From the NCBI GenBank assembly GCA_025786725.1, contig JAHLTZ010000017.1, forward strand, positions 434,001 through 498,000: a stretch of DNA of 64,000 nt, written 5' to 3'. This document shows positions 32,012 through 47,270 of this stretch, piece after piece; within the stretch, counting starts at the first letter, position 1, and each line of letters opens with the position of its first letter. Position numbers and translations under genes: made by a program. The stretch comes from Syncephalis fuscata (taxonomy: Eukaryota > Zoopagomycota > Zoopagomycetes > Zoopagales > Piptocephalidaceae). The notes below the pieces were generated by a model. The model had not been told where the DNA came from. It worked only from the letters and a program-made list of their open reading frames with translations, and searched no databases.

Positions 32012-32218
32012 CTAGTCAGTTTTCTGCTTTCTGGCAGTCAAAACAAACCGACATTTGTTGCTGGAACTGTTTTCATGAGGACAGATAAGCTGCACTCTTG
32101 TTGAATCACTATTTTTCTTCTTAAAACTGCAGCTGTTAACAAATTTAAACTTATAAACAGCGGCCCTTAGTCCTTCAATACTATTAACTATAGCTTCTTT
32201 AAATAGTTCTGTAGACAT
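32012..32218 (-). pseudogene. FAR1/WRKY-GCM1-like DNA-binding domain remnant (MULE-type transposase)
   Basis: A 68-residue open frame reads SIEGLRAAVYKFKFVNSCSF, then KKKNSDSTRV, ICPH and NKCRFVLTARKQ. The order (helix, then GF/SF basic strand, then C-x-H ... C strand) resembles the FAR1/WRKY-GCM1 zinc-binding domain found at the N-terminus of Mutator-like transposases. No transposase catalytic core follows on either side, so this is best read as a remnant. It could also be a small host protein. The assignment is pattern-based. Confidence 0.35.
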
Positions 32219-33691
32219 TTGGTAGATTTTTCAAAACAGTGTATTTAATAAATAAAATTTAAAAACGGTATATTTTATTTAACAAACCGTCAATCAGTTT
32301 TTACTACTAAAAAGTGTTATTTGTTGTAATGTCACATTAACTTCAATTGAATTAATCCGAGTCAATTAATCTGCACTATTTCCAATGTCCGATATCAATG
32401 TTAACAAAGGTTAAATAGTATTTTATGCTACTTACAATAAAATGTTATGATTTAATTATGATGTTAATCTATATTGTTGTTGCTATAAAGTACTTAAAGC
32501 ATTACAATTTGATGATTTAATATAACTTACCATTCAGTCCCATGTTTAGTAGAACAATAAACGTGTAGTTCAATCAAGTAAAAGCTGTCAGCTTTGGTCT
32601 TTTGACCCTGAATTACATGAGTCTACTAATAAATTATTTACATTAGTGAGCTATTTTACTTTGGCTTTTACATTTTTATTTATCCATTTCACCCTCTCAA
32701 CACTTTTAGACACAATTAAACACTTATTCATCACTATTACATGTATAATATTATATCCAACATTAGTTAATTCATGTGTAATTATCGGTACAATAATGTA
32801 ATTAATTAGTTATTTTTATTATTGCTTTAATATATATATTGTCATTTATGATATTAATTGTTCAACTACCATTTATTTAGTCAGATTAGTTATAGGAAAA
32901 GTGGCTGTTTAATAAACAACATTTATAATAATTATATTAATATTGATCTTACATCACAAATATGCTAAAATCAATAGTATAAGACTAGAAAATAGAAGAA
33001 ACCATCTAAATGCAGGAATCCACACTGTACGTAGATATAACAACAACAAATGCGGAAGCATATGGAATTGCAATCATATGGCTTCTATTGATATTCGATC
33101 AGTCTTTCTACACATGGCCAACAACAACAATTGGCCTCGTGAATTCCAAATAAATCAAATAGTATATTACATTGTTTATTTAAATGCTTAATATTATTAC
33201 TGATGCAATGTTCTGTTGCATTTAATTCTATTCTATTTTATGGAAATGACAATATACACAAACTAACAATACCACAAAATATGCATTGATTAGTTTGTTA
33301 TAAACTTGATGCTGCTTATGTTGTATTAACAGTAAATAGTCATATTTTACTTAATGTAATACGTTTGAAATTGTACACGAATTAATTAAATATAATTAAC
33401 TGTGTTTAATGTACATCTAATTTATTAATGTTATTCCATGGTAATCATACTACAAACTCGCTATAAAATAGCTAGTTATCCTCCTAATTGAAATGCAAAC
33501 TACAGTAAATAGCATGGCATTCTATATCCAATCATTAGTATATTATTTTCTTCTTTATACTATTTGTTATAATTAACCAGTTATTAGTAGGTACTTTGAA
33601 TCTATAATCATTTTTTGAGAATCTGTTTATTACTGTTGAATCCAGTTCCTATTAGTAAATAACAACACTCATACAGCAACAAAGCAGTAGT
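32219..33691. other. AT-rich intergenic region
   Basis: About 1.5 kb without a convincing gene. A stretch near 33010-33150 can be read as a short hydrophobic peptide in one frame, but it has no start context or length. Confidence 0.4.
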
Positions 33692-35729
<2,038 letters not shown>

Positions 35730-36226
35730 GGTGCGTAAAAGTAGTAGTAACAGTAGTGGTAGTCAATATTCAACAAGAAGAAAAGAAAAAAGACAAAGAG
35801 CGAATACGTAAGTGTACTGTCATCGGACTCTTTAAATAGAAACAAAGCGCTACAGGTTGGGGCCAACATCGACGTCATCCATTGCCCCCAACAGGACCTT
35901 GTAAGTTCCATTAACGGTTTTTTCTAACAATTAGTATATCCACGTGGACATGGACATGACATATCTAGCAGTGGAATAGGCACAGCACCACGTGTTGGAG
36001 ATAGATTATGATGCAATTACTGATTTATGAGATCTTGTACTGAGAAACAATGGAAAATGGCCATCTATTTCGGACTGTATAATGTTTTATTTGTAAAGAC
36101 CCATGAATCATGGTGTGGGAATACTAAAAATCATCTTGATTGAATAATATTATTACTATTATTGCTATTATTCTACACTTTTTGCTTTATCAATTGATTT
36201 GATTTTATTAACAAGTATAAATACGA
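35730..36226. promoter_or_regulatory. Divergent PUT2/hydrolase intergenic region
   Basis: About 500 bp between two start codons. No specific element recognised. Confidence 0.4.
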
Positions 36227-37404
36227 ATGGCATCGTGTTTATATTGGCGCACTAGTCTATTGCCTCGATGGTCGGGCAGCAGTGGCTCGTTATTAATGCC
36301 ACAGCTATCTACTACTACTGCCACTCGTACGTTCACACTGTCTCACCACCGGCTATATCATGGCCGTGGCTACAATCGTTACTCAACAGTGGCCACGGAT
36401 AGTCCAGTCGAGACGGTACCACTGGCCTACGAGCGGTATATGCCTACGCAAGCGCCAGAACCTACGCCTTTAGTCATTCTTCACGGCTTATTTGGCTCTA
36501 AACAAAACTGGCGATCATTGGCACGCGGACTAGCGCAGCGATTGTCAGTGCCAATCTATGCACTGGACCTGCGTAATCATGGCGACAGTCCACACTCTGC
36601 CTCTATGAACTATAGAGCTATGGCTGCCGATGTTGAACGCTTTATAGACGAGCAGAAACTAAAGCGAGTAACACTTATGGGCCATTCTATGTAAGTAATT
36701 CGTATCAGCATAACAAATAGTTGCTAACCAGTATATCTTAATATAGGGGCGCTCATGTTGTTATGACACTGGCACTAAGTGCACGCGTACAAGATAGACC
36801 ATCTTATCTTGAGCGAGTTATTCTAGTTGATAAAGCACCGCGAGATATGGCACTGGACCGTGCTTTCTCCAAGTATGTACATGGTATGCAATTGGTAGAT
36901 CAGGCAGGCGTTGAACGACAATCTGATGCCGATACACTTCTTGCACCATATGTGCCGGTAAGTCAGTAATTAATGAATTGCATAACAGCTTTATTAATAA
37001 AAATATCAAAGGATTTGTCAATACGCCATTTTTATTAACTAATCTAAAACGAGATACTACAAATGATGAGTCTCGTCAATATCGATTCCGCGTACCATTA
37101 AATGTTATTCAAGAAGCTTTACCATCTCTTGGACAAATGCAACTGCCACAAGACTGCAGCCATTTCAACAGTCCACTTTATTCGTTGCTGGTTCAAAATC
37201 TAACTATGTAAGGCCACAGGATCATTTAGGCATACGTGCACTATTTCCCAAAGCCGATATTGAGTATCTAGAGACGGGCCATTGGGGTAAGCAGATATTA
37301 GTAGCTACATGTAATCAGTAGTGTCTAATCAGTGTTTAGTACAAGCGGAGAAACCGATGGATTTTATGCAGCTAGTTACCAATTTTTATAAACAAAAATA
37401 CTAA
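36227..37404 (+). CDS. Mitochondrial alpha/beta hydrolase, IMO32/EAT1/ABHD11 family (two apparent frame breaks)
   Basis: The N-terminus is a Ser/Arg/Thr-rich mitochondrial targeting sequence. Core motifs: LHGLFGSKQNW (oxyanion), DLRNHGDSPH, and the nucleophile elbow GHS154MG split by an intron. The conserved FLLTNL block and FVAGSKSNYV follow, then the catalytic-His motif TGHW and a C-terminus ending NFYKQKY at 37404. This order is that of ABHD11/IMO32 and EAT1 esterases or alcohol acyltransferases. Two places need one extra base to keep the reading: the five-T run at 37029-37033 before FLLTNL, and between about 37120 and 37165 (an AAA run at 37135-37137 is the best site). Both look like single-base losses, either sequence errors or real mutations. 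Confidence 0.82.
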
Positions 37405-37487
37405 TCATGAAAATAAAATATTAAATATTGATTTGCCACTGAATAATAGCTCTTTTCTTTCTATCTTTTATCGTTAATACATTTCCC

Positions 37488-39566
37488 ATGTCGTCTATTA
37501 CGTCCATTCGAGTTGGTAAGTAGTGCCCATTTCAGTAGAGAGGGAATTCAACGAATAGAAAGGGTCTATTACGTGATTATAAACAATATACGTGTGCTAT
37601 TACTGTTTTTAACACTGTAATCTGGTAGATAAGAGCCAGAAAAAGTTTGCGCCAACTATTGCTCCGCGTGGGCCACGTCGGCCACGTCGCAGCTCTACCG
37701 CAGCCTCAACGTCTAACACCAGTACAACACCAGTCCCGGGTATTACAGAAAAGTTGGATGAAAGCGCGGATGTCTATATATCCAATGACCATAATAGTAA
37801 CGGTGAAGATACACAAGTGAACCAGCCAGCGATACCCACCTCTAACCATGGTCATACAGATAGTTCAGTGGCTTATAAGCTTGATAATAATGATAATGGC
37901 GACGACAATTATGTTAAAGAAGCAACTCCTGAAAGAACAACCTTTACTCTCGGTGTACCAGTGTCTTCCTTGTCATTACCACCACCGCAAATGACATCGA
38001 TGTATAGTAAGTATTTAATTACAATACAAACCAATAATTACTTATTTAACTGTTTGTATATTTAATTATAAAGATCCACCTTCACCACCGCCCACTCAAT
38101 TATCTTTATCGGAACTGTCTCAATCACCACGTCGACGTGGTGTATCTATTTCACGTCCAGGACAAGCAATTATACCAGGCCAATCTAGCAACAATAGTAG
38201 CAACAATGCAACGCCCATTACAGTATCTACTCCTACTACAATTAATAGTAATACTAGTGGTGGTAGGCGTCTATCGGCCACAGTACGTCCTAAATACAGT
38301 ACTAGAGAAAGCAGCCGATTTGGAACAGCGATTAATCAGCCGGGTGACCGACGTAGATCGACAACAAGTCCTGCCGAATACATAAGGGATCGATCAGTAT
38401 CTGCAGTAATTCAACGTGCTGACCAAGAAAAGCAGCTACTTGTAAATGACCCAACCATTCAAGGACCACTATTAGCCACCAATGATCCAACCCAAGTAGC
38501 TAGATGGATTGCCGATGGTCTTATTGCTCCATGCCGAGCTGTTGATGAACTATTAGCACGAGAAGATATTGATCTTACTCAAATGCCTATGCACTTTTTC
38601 TGTAGAGATATTGCTCGTGGAAAGCCAAGTGATTCAGCTATTGAAGAAATGCAGGAACGCCAAAAACGTAAACGACAACATAAAATGGATGATGCAACCA
38701 ATGAGGATATGACAGATGCCATGGAAATACAACAGCATAAAACTGAAATAGCCAATATTAAACAACATGAAACATCATCATATAGCAAATCAGTAATTGA
38801 TATGAAGTTAGAATCAAATTCAAAGCTAGAAAAGCCACCAGTAGCCATGAATATGCTTGAAAGGTAAGTAAAAGCTGTAATAATGTTGAAAAAATGCTAA
38901 AAAGTATTAATCAACTTGACACTAGTCATTCAGGCCCCAAATGAAATTAGTAGATGGTAAAATGGTACTAGATGAAGAATCTTTAGTCGTTCAACATGCC
39001 GATCTTCATGGAGGGGCAATTGTTCCATTGGAACGAGTTGAAGAATCTCAACATTTACGCTATGTTACATGTGCTACTTATAGTAAACGAAATCCTACTG
39101 TAAAATGGAGTGAAGAAAAGACACAGCTATTCTATGAGGTAAATTAAACGATACCAATAATACACAGCAATGCTAATACTAATATTCATATTAGGGGTTA
39201 GCAAAATATGGCACTGATTTTGAAATGATTGCCTCTTTATTCCCCGACCGTAATCGACGTCATATAAAGAACAAGTACAAAAGAGAAGACGCAGAACATC
39301 CAGAACGTATCAATGACGCGCTACTTCATCGACGAAGCAAGCCACTTGTTCTATCTCAACCACCAACATTTGATATTACTGGTTTATTAGGACCCACACC
39401 TATTTATACAGATACTTCATCCACAACGACTACTACAGCGACTACAGTTAATAATACAGGTAGTAACACGCCTATTGAACAACCATCACCACCAGTATCA
39501 CAAGAGAACGATGAAGAAGATGAAATGGAAGAACAAGAACAAGAAGATAATGGAGAAACAGATTAG
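37488..39566 (+). CDS. BDP1: TFIIIB subunit BDP1 (B'')
   Basis: RNA polymerase III initiation factor. It starts MSSITSIRV at 37488, with a long disordered N-terminal half (Ser/Pro/Thr-rich, basic RGPRRPRRS near 37668). The conserved core begins with a helical block (DLTQMPMHFFCRDIARGKPS) and then RPQMKLVDGKMVLDEESLVV, which is diagnostic. The SANT domain follows: TVKWSEEKTQLFYEGLAKYG, then TDFEMIASLFPDRNRRHIKN, KYKREDAEHPERI. The tail is Thr/Glu-rich and acidic. Splice junctions I checked keep frame. Same strand and close to RAD17 downstream (166 bp). Confidence 0.92.
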
Positions 39567-39732
39567 GCAGTGGTAGATGGATGATGGTTAGAACTCAACT
39601 AACAAGCTGAGTGTGCGTGTGTGTTGATTAGCTTATTGTTTTTTTTAGTAAAAATGTAACTTTTTCTCGTCTCATTTATCTGCTATTTGTGTGTCATATT
39701 CTAACGGTTGTACTTTTATAAACTTTAACCTA

Positions 39733-42700
39733 ATGACTACACAAAAGGTATTATTGTATAGAATGACGGTCATTATAGAGAGTATGAGTCTAATAAATAG
39801 TATAGAGAAAACAACCACGCAAAAGTAGTAATACTGACAAGACTGATGACCATACGAATGAATTGCTACCTAACTCGACTCATAATGACAATTCCTGTGT
39901 ACTAGTTAAAGACACCACTATATTAGCTATGGACACTAAAGAAAAGCCGAGTAGTTCAGTATCAACTCGTTCGTCTCATTCAAAAAAGTTACGACCTGTC
40001 ACTCAGGTATTTATTATGGATATATAGTATATTTAATAGACTGTATTTTTTAATTATTAATGTTGTAGCGTCGATGGATCATGCCTGACTTTGATGATAA
40101 TGATGATAACAGAAATAGTCATAGTGGCCAACATCAAGATGTACCGGAGAATGATAAGAATGAAGAAGAAGAAGAAAATGACAGTACATGGTTCAGTAGT
40201 TCATCAAATATACGACGACGTAGAAATAAACGGAAATTGAATAGCACATCTATGAATATATCTGCACTACAATCAGCATTTCGACCTCTTGATACTACAA
40301 TGGCTAGTTCATTGGCTGCAACACCGACTACACCATCAGATCTACTATGGGTTGATAAATATGCACCAACTACAGTGGTGAGAGTGATTAAGCTGTTATA
40401 TAGTATATACTAATAGAGTGAATAGTCTGAATTGGCTATTCATAAGCGTAAAGTTGCTAGTGTGCGCCAATGGTTAGAAGCAGCTTATGATCCACGATCA
40501 AGTAGACAACAAGTAAATAAACGGTTGATGTTACGATAGAGATGGACTAATCTATTTATTTGTACGTAGAAATTACTTGTGTTAACTGGTCCATGTGGCA
40601 GTGGAAAGACAGCAACTGTACGGGCATTAGCACATGAAATGAATATTACTATTAATGAGTGGATTACACCCATTATTTCTACTAATCTACGTCATCACAG
40701 TCAATTATTAACACAAGGTAACTAATTAATTAACTATTGATTACAACTGTTTAATGTTAATAAACATGGATAGATGTCAATAATGATTATACATCATTAA
40801 CTCAAAGATTTAGTGAATTTATGATGAGTGCTGATAAATATACACCATTGGCATTACCCAGTTTAGCTAGTGGATCATTACCATTGTCATCTACTCGGAC
40901 ATCAGAGACTACGTCCAATGCAAAGACACTATTGCTTATTGAAGATTTACCTAATCTTAGACATGAAACTACATCACAAACATTTGAACAAATTCTACTA
41001 CGGTTTATAAATGGAAGGATGTGTGGTAAACCAGCGATTATTATCCTATCCGATGTATCTGATAAACAAGATGCTGACGAAGTTGCTGAACATTACGGAA
41101 GAGTACGGACTGCATTGGCTGGTCGGCCATCTCTACCTATTAGTATTACTAATTCACCTCAATGCCAAGAGATTAGGTAATACTACATACTATATACTGT
41201 ATTCAATGGTATACTCATAGTCTATGACATGCTAGATTTAATCCAATTGCGCCTACTTTTCTCAATAAGGCTCTCTATCGTATAGTGAATCGAGAACGGC
41301 CACAGCTGATTGAACAAGCTTCAGCATTATCGGCGCTACTGCAATCGATTGTCTCCAATGTGAACGGAGATATACGCGCTGCTATTAATAAACTGCAATT
41401 CCAGATTATTAGTGAACCTACGGGCCGCTTATCATCCTCTACAATCATTACGTCACAACAAGACGAAACGCTCTCTTATTTCCATGCGCTGGGTAAAATT
41501 CTGTACAATAAACGTAAGTAGAAAGCGATAGAAAGCGATAGAATTTCTGTCCCGGGCGAGCATTAATGCAGTATGCATATGCAGGTAAACCACAACATGA
41601 TTTAAAAAATACTGGTTTGGCCGATGGTGGCCGTAACAAGTCTAACTACAAGGATGGTGAAAGTATGGTCGAACCAGAGGTAGCGTCATATTGCATATTG
41701 CTATAACATCTCTACTGATTACTTTGTCTATATACGTAGCGAGTGGTTACTGCAGCTGGATTGGACCGCGAACAATTTATGCTATTTCTACATCAGAACT
41801 ATGCACTGTTTACCGACGATATCGAGACATGTAGCGCAGCGATAGCACGGCAAAGTATGGCCGACACCATGCTTGGTCATTGGTCGGTAAGTAAACAATG
41901 CCGTTCAACATGAACATTAAGGCCTTGTAAGTCTACACGCGTTTTTACCACTTACTGATCGCCATGGCATGACATATAGACGCGAGCACAAATGCTGCCC
42001 TATGCAACATTGGCATCACTACGTGGATATATGTGGGAAACCCGTAACAGAAAGCCGTCGTCTGGTTTTCAACCATTGTACAAACCGGATCTATGGAGCG
42101 TGCGACGTGCTCAGCAAAGTTATGCTACTAAATTGGCACCCGTCATTGTCGAGTTAAATGCAACGACCCCGACTTTGCGTGCAGGAGGTAAGGCGACATC
42201 GATAATGACAACGAGGACGTGTTTAACTGTCAGTTCATATCATTTGTTCCAATAGATTCTACGGTTAGTGGTAATTACAATTTGGATGTACTGCCTTATC
42301 TACGTCAACGAAAACGAACAATGACACGAAATAAACAAACTGGGTTAAGAACCTATGGTGAAGAGACATACTGGGTGCATCCAACTGCAGCGAAAATGCT
42401 TAGCGAAGGTGAGTCAGTCAGTAACATGACCATGAACGTGATTATTATGCTGTGATGATGGACACTAATATTGCCATTCACTACCCCGCATTATGTAGAT
42501 GCGCTAGCATTTCTGGCATCATCATCGATATTTCAAAAAATACGGCCTTCCCCAAGTATGCTATCAAGTACGGAAAATATAGACGTGGATGGAGATGAAC
42601 CGGCCAAGGCAGATGCAACAATGACGCCAGCTTGTGATAAAGTAATCTCTAATATTTGTCATCAAGATAGAAGTAGTCATCGTAGTGATCACAATGGTAG

Positions 42701-42743
42701 TAGCATGGATGTAATAGATCCAGTAGAAAACTGGAATTTTTAA
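39733..42743 (+). CDS. RAD17: DNA-damage checkpoint clamp loader RAD17
   Basis: Large subunit of the Rad17-RFC complex that loads 9-1-1. Best start is 39733: a 15-nt exon (39733-39747, MTTQK) spliced to 39806 gives a basic N-terminus (KRKQPRKSS). Motifs: LLWVDKYAPTTV, SELAIHKRKVASVRQWL, Walker A GPCGSGKTATVRALA, Walker B LLLIEDLPNL, SEFM, FNPIAPTFLNKALYRIV (RFC-like) and NGDIRAAINKLQF. Then FLHQNYALFTDDIE, LPYATLASLRGYMW and a C-terminal region ending ENWNF. About ten exons; I followed the junctions and all keep frame. An in-frame ATG at 39929 would lose the basic leader. Confidence 0.92.
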
Positions 42744-43017
42744 TAAAACACGTGCGCAACATTTCGTAGTTTCCACAAAAGTCTTCCATCATTCTAAAAA
42801 GTGACATGTATGATATCATTTGATTGAGATACAACACTATTAACAAATGATATTTATGACTATGCCAAACATGATTGGTCAATATCTAAACTTGGCCGAT
42901 GTTTTCGGGCCGATCAGCAAATAGCGCTGATTCGTTTATAAAAGCTATTTTATAGATAAAGAAAACAACTTTAGATTCATTATCGACAAAAGATAATATA
43001 TGTGCTTTGCTTTATCC

Positions 43018-44732
43018 ATGAACCGTTTTGCTAGTTTACCTTATGACATTCTGTGCCGTATTGCATTGGCCGCTAGACCAGCGGATGTTATGCAATTGGC
43101 AGCTACATCTCGTGAGTTATTTTTTCGGTTGGCTTGCGACGAAACATTTTGGCGGATTTTACTTCATTACCATTTCCCTTCCAGTCCTCTGGAGGACGAA
43201 TGGGCGTTGTGGTGCCTATTTGAGCCAATGAAAGACAGCTCAACCTTGTATTTTAAACACAGCTCAGGCCAATCAGACCAAGTTGGTGTTGATTTAGATG
43301 CATTACACACCTTTAGTCGACGCTATTGTCTAGATCAGCATTGGCGACACGGGCGCTATCGGGTCGTGGACATCTTGTACGCAGATCCAGCTCAAGAAAG
43401 CCGCCGGATTGGATGCAGCACCAGCAATGGCAGCAGTCAAACAGTCAGTATCAGGGATGAAGGCGGTAGTCATCGAAGCCATTTAGCAATGATTCAGCAA
43501 ACGACCGGCTACACATTGCTGTATGACTTTGCTCGTCGACAGCTTTTAATGATGACGCATCGTATACCCAAACAACAAGGACCAAATGACGTGACGGTTT
43601 CTAGAACCTTTCCTGAAATTATGAATTTACCTAAAGGACTTATTCCTTATCCGTATGCTACGGATGCGCGACTAAACGCTTTTTTTATTGCTCTACGCTG
43701 TCAGCGCGTTGTCGAAATGACCGTGCATCTTGTGCTGTATCAGCGTGCCTCTCTTACTCATTTTTACTCGCGTATATTACCTGTTGATTCAAAACTTTGT
43801 GAACTGTGTGACGTTGGCTGTTGACCCGTGATGGTAGACGCGCCACTAATTGGTCTTTGTATGATTTGATGGTAAACGATGAGCCCAATGTTTGGAATTG
43901 GTGTCATACCCAAAGTCATTGTCATCTCCAGATTTCTCGAACATGGCCACGTAAACTGAACAATAGTCCAAGCGAAAAAGTAGCGCTTGTACCATCAAAA
44001 AATGCCACAAACATTTCCACAGAAATAATATCTAAGCTAAACCATTTGGCAATTTTTCGCGTTTATCGCGCAAATCCAGAATGCGCCCTTATAAAATGGG
44101 AGCTTTTACGGCTACGTGCCGGTCATTTAGAGACAAAGCTGCGTAGCGGTGAGTTTCAACCAGAAAATGCTACCGGATTCCGGCGCAAGTTAAAATCCAT
44201 TTGGCTGGGAAATCAAAATGTGTTGCTGCAAAGCGGAGCCAGCGGTAGTAAAGTGAACTGGCTAGCCTTGCTATCGCTATCCCAAGCGAGACTAGTATGG
44301 GAGTACTCAAACCCAGGTGAACTTGTGTTAAATTTTGCTGAATACGGATTTTTAGCCCAAGGGATGAATGCACGGCAGGTGCAGTCCGTGCCATTTGAAA
44401 CGCCACCGGCAGCTTCGACGGCTCGAGCCACAAGCATTGTCGAGCTACGCCTTATTAGCATTACAAATGGCACGGTACTTCGTCGTTTTTCATGCCATTG
44501 GTGCTATCATCCAATTCGTATTATCGGTACGCTATGCCTAATAGGTACAGTCAATCCCGATGGCCAGCATAATAGTAACTGTGTCGTTGACTTGGCCAGT
44601 GGCCGAATTCTTTGTGTTCTCGACGTGCCTCGAAATAGTATAGGGGCCATTAAAACGACCGTAGTTACTGGCTGTGTAGGATTTAACGATTCTGGCTGCA
44701 TGCGGCTATTTTCGTTTGATTACCAAGATTAA
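43018..44732 (+). CDS. F-box protein with one apparent frame break
   Basis: Starts at 43018; MNRFASLPYDILCRIALAAR, then DVMQLAATSRELFFRLACDE and FWRILLHYHF form a complete F-box (about residues 3-45), which binds Skp1 in SCF ubiquitin ligases. The rest (about 520 residues) has no clear repeats and no recognised substrate domain, though strands such as VDILYADP and LLYDFARRQLLMM suggest a beta-propeller-like fold. The reading stops at 43824 and continues one base earlier in frame without a plausible Met; the switch must lie in 43812-43824 and would be repaired by one extra T in the GTTGA context. The two halves together make one protein. Intronless. Could be a pseudogene, but the downstream 300 codons are open. 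Confidence 0.75.
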
Positions 44733-46488
44733 TACTGGCCATTGTGGTAGTTGGTCAACCTATAGCATCATTGTTAGCTTAAGTGTAAGTAACTTTAGTG
44801 AAATTGACATTATTTACTTTTAGTGAACCATAAATATCAATAATGAATATTATTATTATTATTAAGTAATATATAATGATTATAACATTAAGGCCGTTAT
44901 GCGCAATATGAATCGACCATAGCAACATTGATATACAACCTATTTAATAGAAAATGAATAATCAAATAGTATATTTAATTATTACTTTAAGCAAGCATAT
45001 TAGCATCAATCAATTAGAAACAACAATTTTATATACAATATAGATCAGCAATTATAAATAAGCAATAATATCGATACATTAGCAACATATAATTATTAAG
45101 CAATGGAAATTCAACAACATTGTATACATAGCAAAATTTAAATAATTTATTACTACCAATTAGACATTACAATTATAGCACTAGCTACATATCTTATCAA
45201 TAGCGACTTTAAAAATTTAGATACGATATGAACAAATCACATCAAATATTCAAACGATCAAATTACAATTGTACTACTTGGCTCATAACAAAATCAATAG
45301 AAATATAAATTAAATTCTACTGAGTCCTAATGAAAATTCCATCCTAGTTGGAGTTGCGTGGTTATACACATTACAATTATAATATTTCATAATAAAAACG
45401 ATATTAATAAATTGATTTAAATAAAAGAATGTAGCATACTATTTGATTTCATTGAAACATTTGAGGTTGATCATTGTTGTTGTTGGCCATGTATAGAAAG
45501 ATTGATCGAATATTGACATATTACAATGCGTTACATTTACTACCATTACAACTATACTAGCTACTTTAGCAATGATGTTGGTAATTATTTAGTTAATTGT
45601 TTTATTTGATTGTGTCCATGTTGTTGCACCAATGTATACATGCTATGTACCATTTCATTTTTAACTTTTAATTTTAATTCTTGTTAAATAAAGTATATCA
45701 TTATATAAAATATTGTGTGTCATTTAACATTATATACAATTTAATTAAATTTATTAACCATTTATTGTTTATTTGGTGGTCAAATGACCATTTTAATAAC
45801 ATCCATTCTATTGAACATGATGATGGGCGGCGAGTGACGTCAATCATCAAAATACTCATCATTGTAAATTTAGTATCAAGCTTAGTCATTCAACATCAGA
45901 TTAAACTAAATGACTAATAAATTGTTTAATGTACAAAAATAGTTGCCATTATTTAATTAATAAATAATGTAATATATACAATCCATAATCGAGTAAAATT
46001 GTACATATAAAGACTATGAACAAATTGAAATACAATTGGAAGAGTTGTTCAAATGATAAAGTAAAACAAAGAATAAAAATTAATCGTATAAAACCAAGTA
46101 TGTTTATAGAACAATGCCATCAGTAAAGTAATGGCAGCATTAACAAAAAAGTATTCTGTTTATTTATATAACTAGTACTGCATAATATTTTTGCTAACAT
46201 ACATAAAATGCGACATACTGTGCATTCAGAAAGATAATATAATGTCCTACTAGTTATATAGATAAACAGAATATATCTATTTTAACAAGTATGGATTTAT
46301 TACAATTGTGTGCACACGCTATTTGAAATCCACTAAAGCAAATAGACATGTACAACAAAAACGCAAACAATCAATATCTGTATATGAATGACAGATCTAC
46401 AAGTCATTGAAATCAAAAGTGCCAACAATGTACACATTAATATCATTGTATTACTAAGTGTTACAGCTCTTCTTTCTGCCTTTTCAGT
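44733..46488. other. AT-rich intergenic region
   Basis: About 1.75 kb without a gene. Contains an ATT run near 44848-44862, GGTCAAATGACC at 45778-45789, and the hairpin element at 46152-46273. Confidence 0.45.
46152..46273. mobile_element. MITE-like hairpin with ~26-bp terminal inverted repeats
   Basis: 46152-46177 (starts TATTCTGTTTATTTATATAA) is mirrored by 46248-46273 with a single mismatch. The 122-bp unit has no coding capacity. No convincing target-site duplication was seen. A non-autonomous transposon or a stable stem-loop would fit. Confidence 0.5.
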
Positions 46489-47221
46489 ATGTCAATGGCC
46501 AGCCGTTTTTTACGGTATGGCCGGCAAGCCGCTTTTGCACTGCAGTTTGGCTGCTTTGCTCATTTCGTCAATGAGTATGTAGCCGGCATTAGTAACGTAA
46601 CTATACCTATTTTTACATAGATTCAACCAACTAACTGAATTCAAGTGCTCTGGCCCGTCTATGCTACCCACGCTAAACAATGACGGCGACGTTATTGCTA
46701 TTGAAAAAGTAACAACGCGTATTATGCAGTCGAACGAATCTAGTTCGGTAGCGCCAAAGGGAATTGGTCTTGGTGACATTGTCATTAGTGTATCGCCACT
46801 CGATCCACATAAACACGTTTGCAAACGAGTACTCGGTCTAGTAAGTTACCCATTTATTATTCAATAATTGCATGTAACGCTGAAAGCTGAACTAGCCTGG
46901 CGATAGCGTGTGCATCGATCCAACCAAAGACCCAACACGTTTTGTTACCGTAAGTAACACGCCATTACTCTTCCTATCATCATATTCATTGATGATAGGT
47001 ACCACGCGGCCATGTATGGCTACAAGGCGACAATATGGAAATTCAACCGACTCTAGACAATATGGACCAGTACCATTGGCCATGTTGCGTGGACGGGTCA
47101 TTGCACGGGTAAGTATACTGCATTTATCATGGCTATTATCATTTAATAGGCGTATTACAACTAGGTATGGCCCGATCCATGCTGGATCACTAATGGACTA
47201 CAAGTCATTAATAACAACTAG
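46489..47221 (+). CDS. IMP1: Mitochondrial inner membrane protease subunit 1, with one apparent frame break
   Basis: Type I signal-peptidase-like protease that cleaves proteins delivered to the intermembrane space. Exons 46489-46574, 46621-46840, 46896-46949, 46999-47108 and 47165-47221 total 527 nt, one short of 176 codons. Motifs: QFGCFAHFVNE, catalytic Ser in CSGPSMLPTL, GDIVI, catalytic Lys in CKRVLGLPGDSV, VPRGHVWLQGDNME and then NSTDSRQYGPVPLAMLRGRV. The last two blocks are contiguous in the family but lie in different frames here; one extra A in the AAA at 47039-47041 restores them. In the sequence as given, the protein would lose the last conserved block. An assembly error is the likeliest cause. 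Confidence 0.85.
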
Positions 47222-47270
47222 ACACTTTGTATTTAATTTAATAAAATCAAGGTTTATTTAAATCGCATAG

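Noticed and set aside
43821-44732. Second half of the F-box region as a separate gene
   Set aside because: No ATG opens it; it begins at TTG directly where the first half ends, and there is no promoter space. A one-base break in one gene is simpler.
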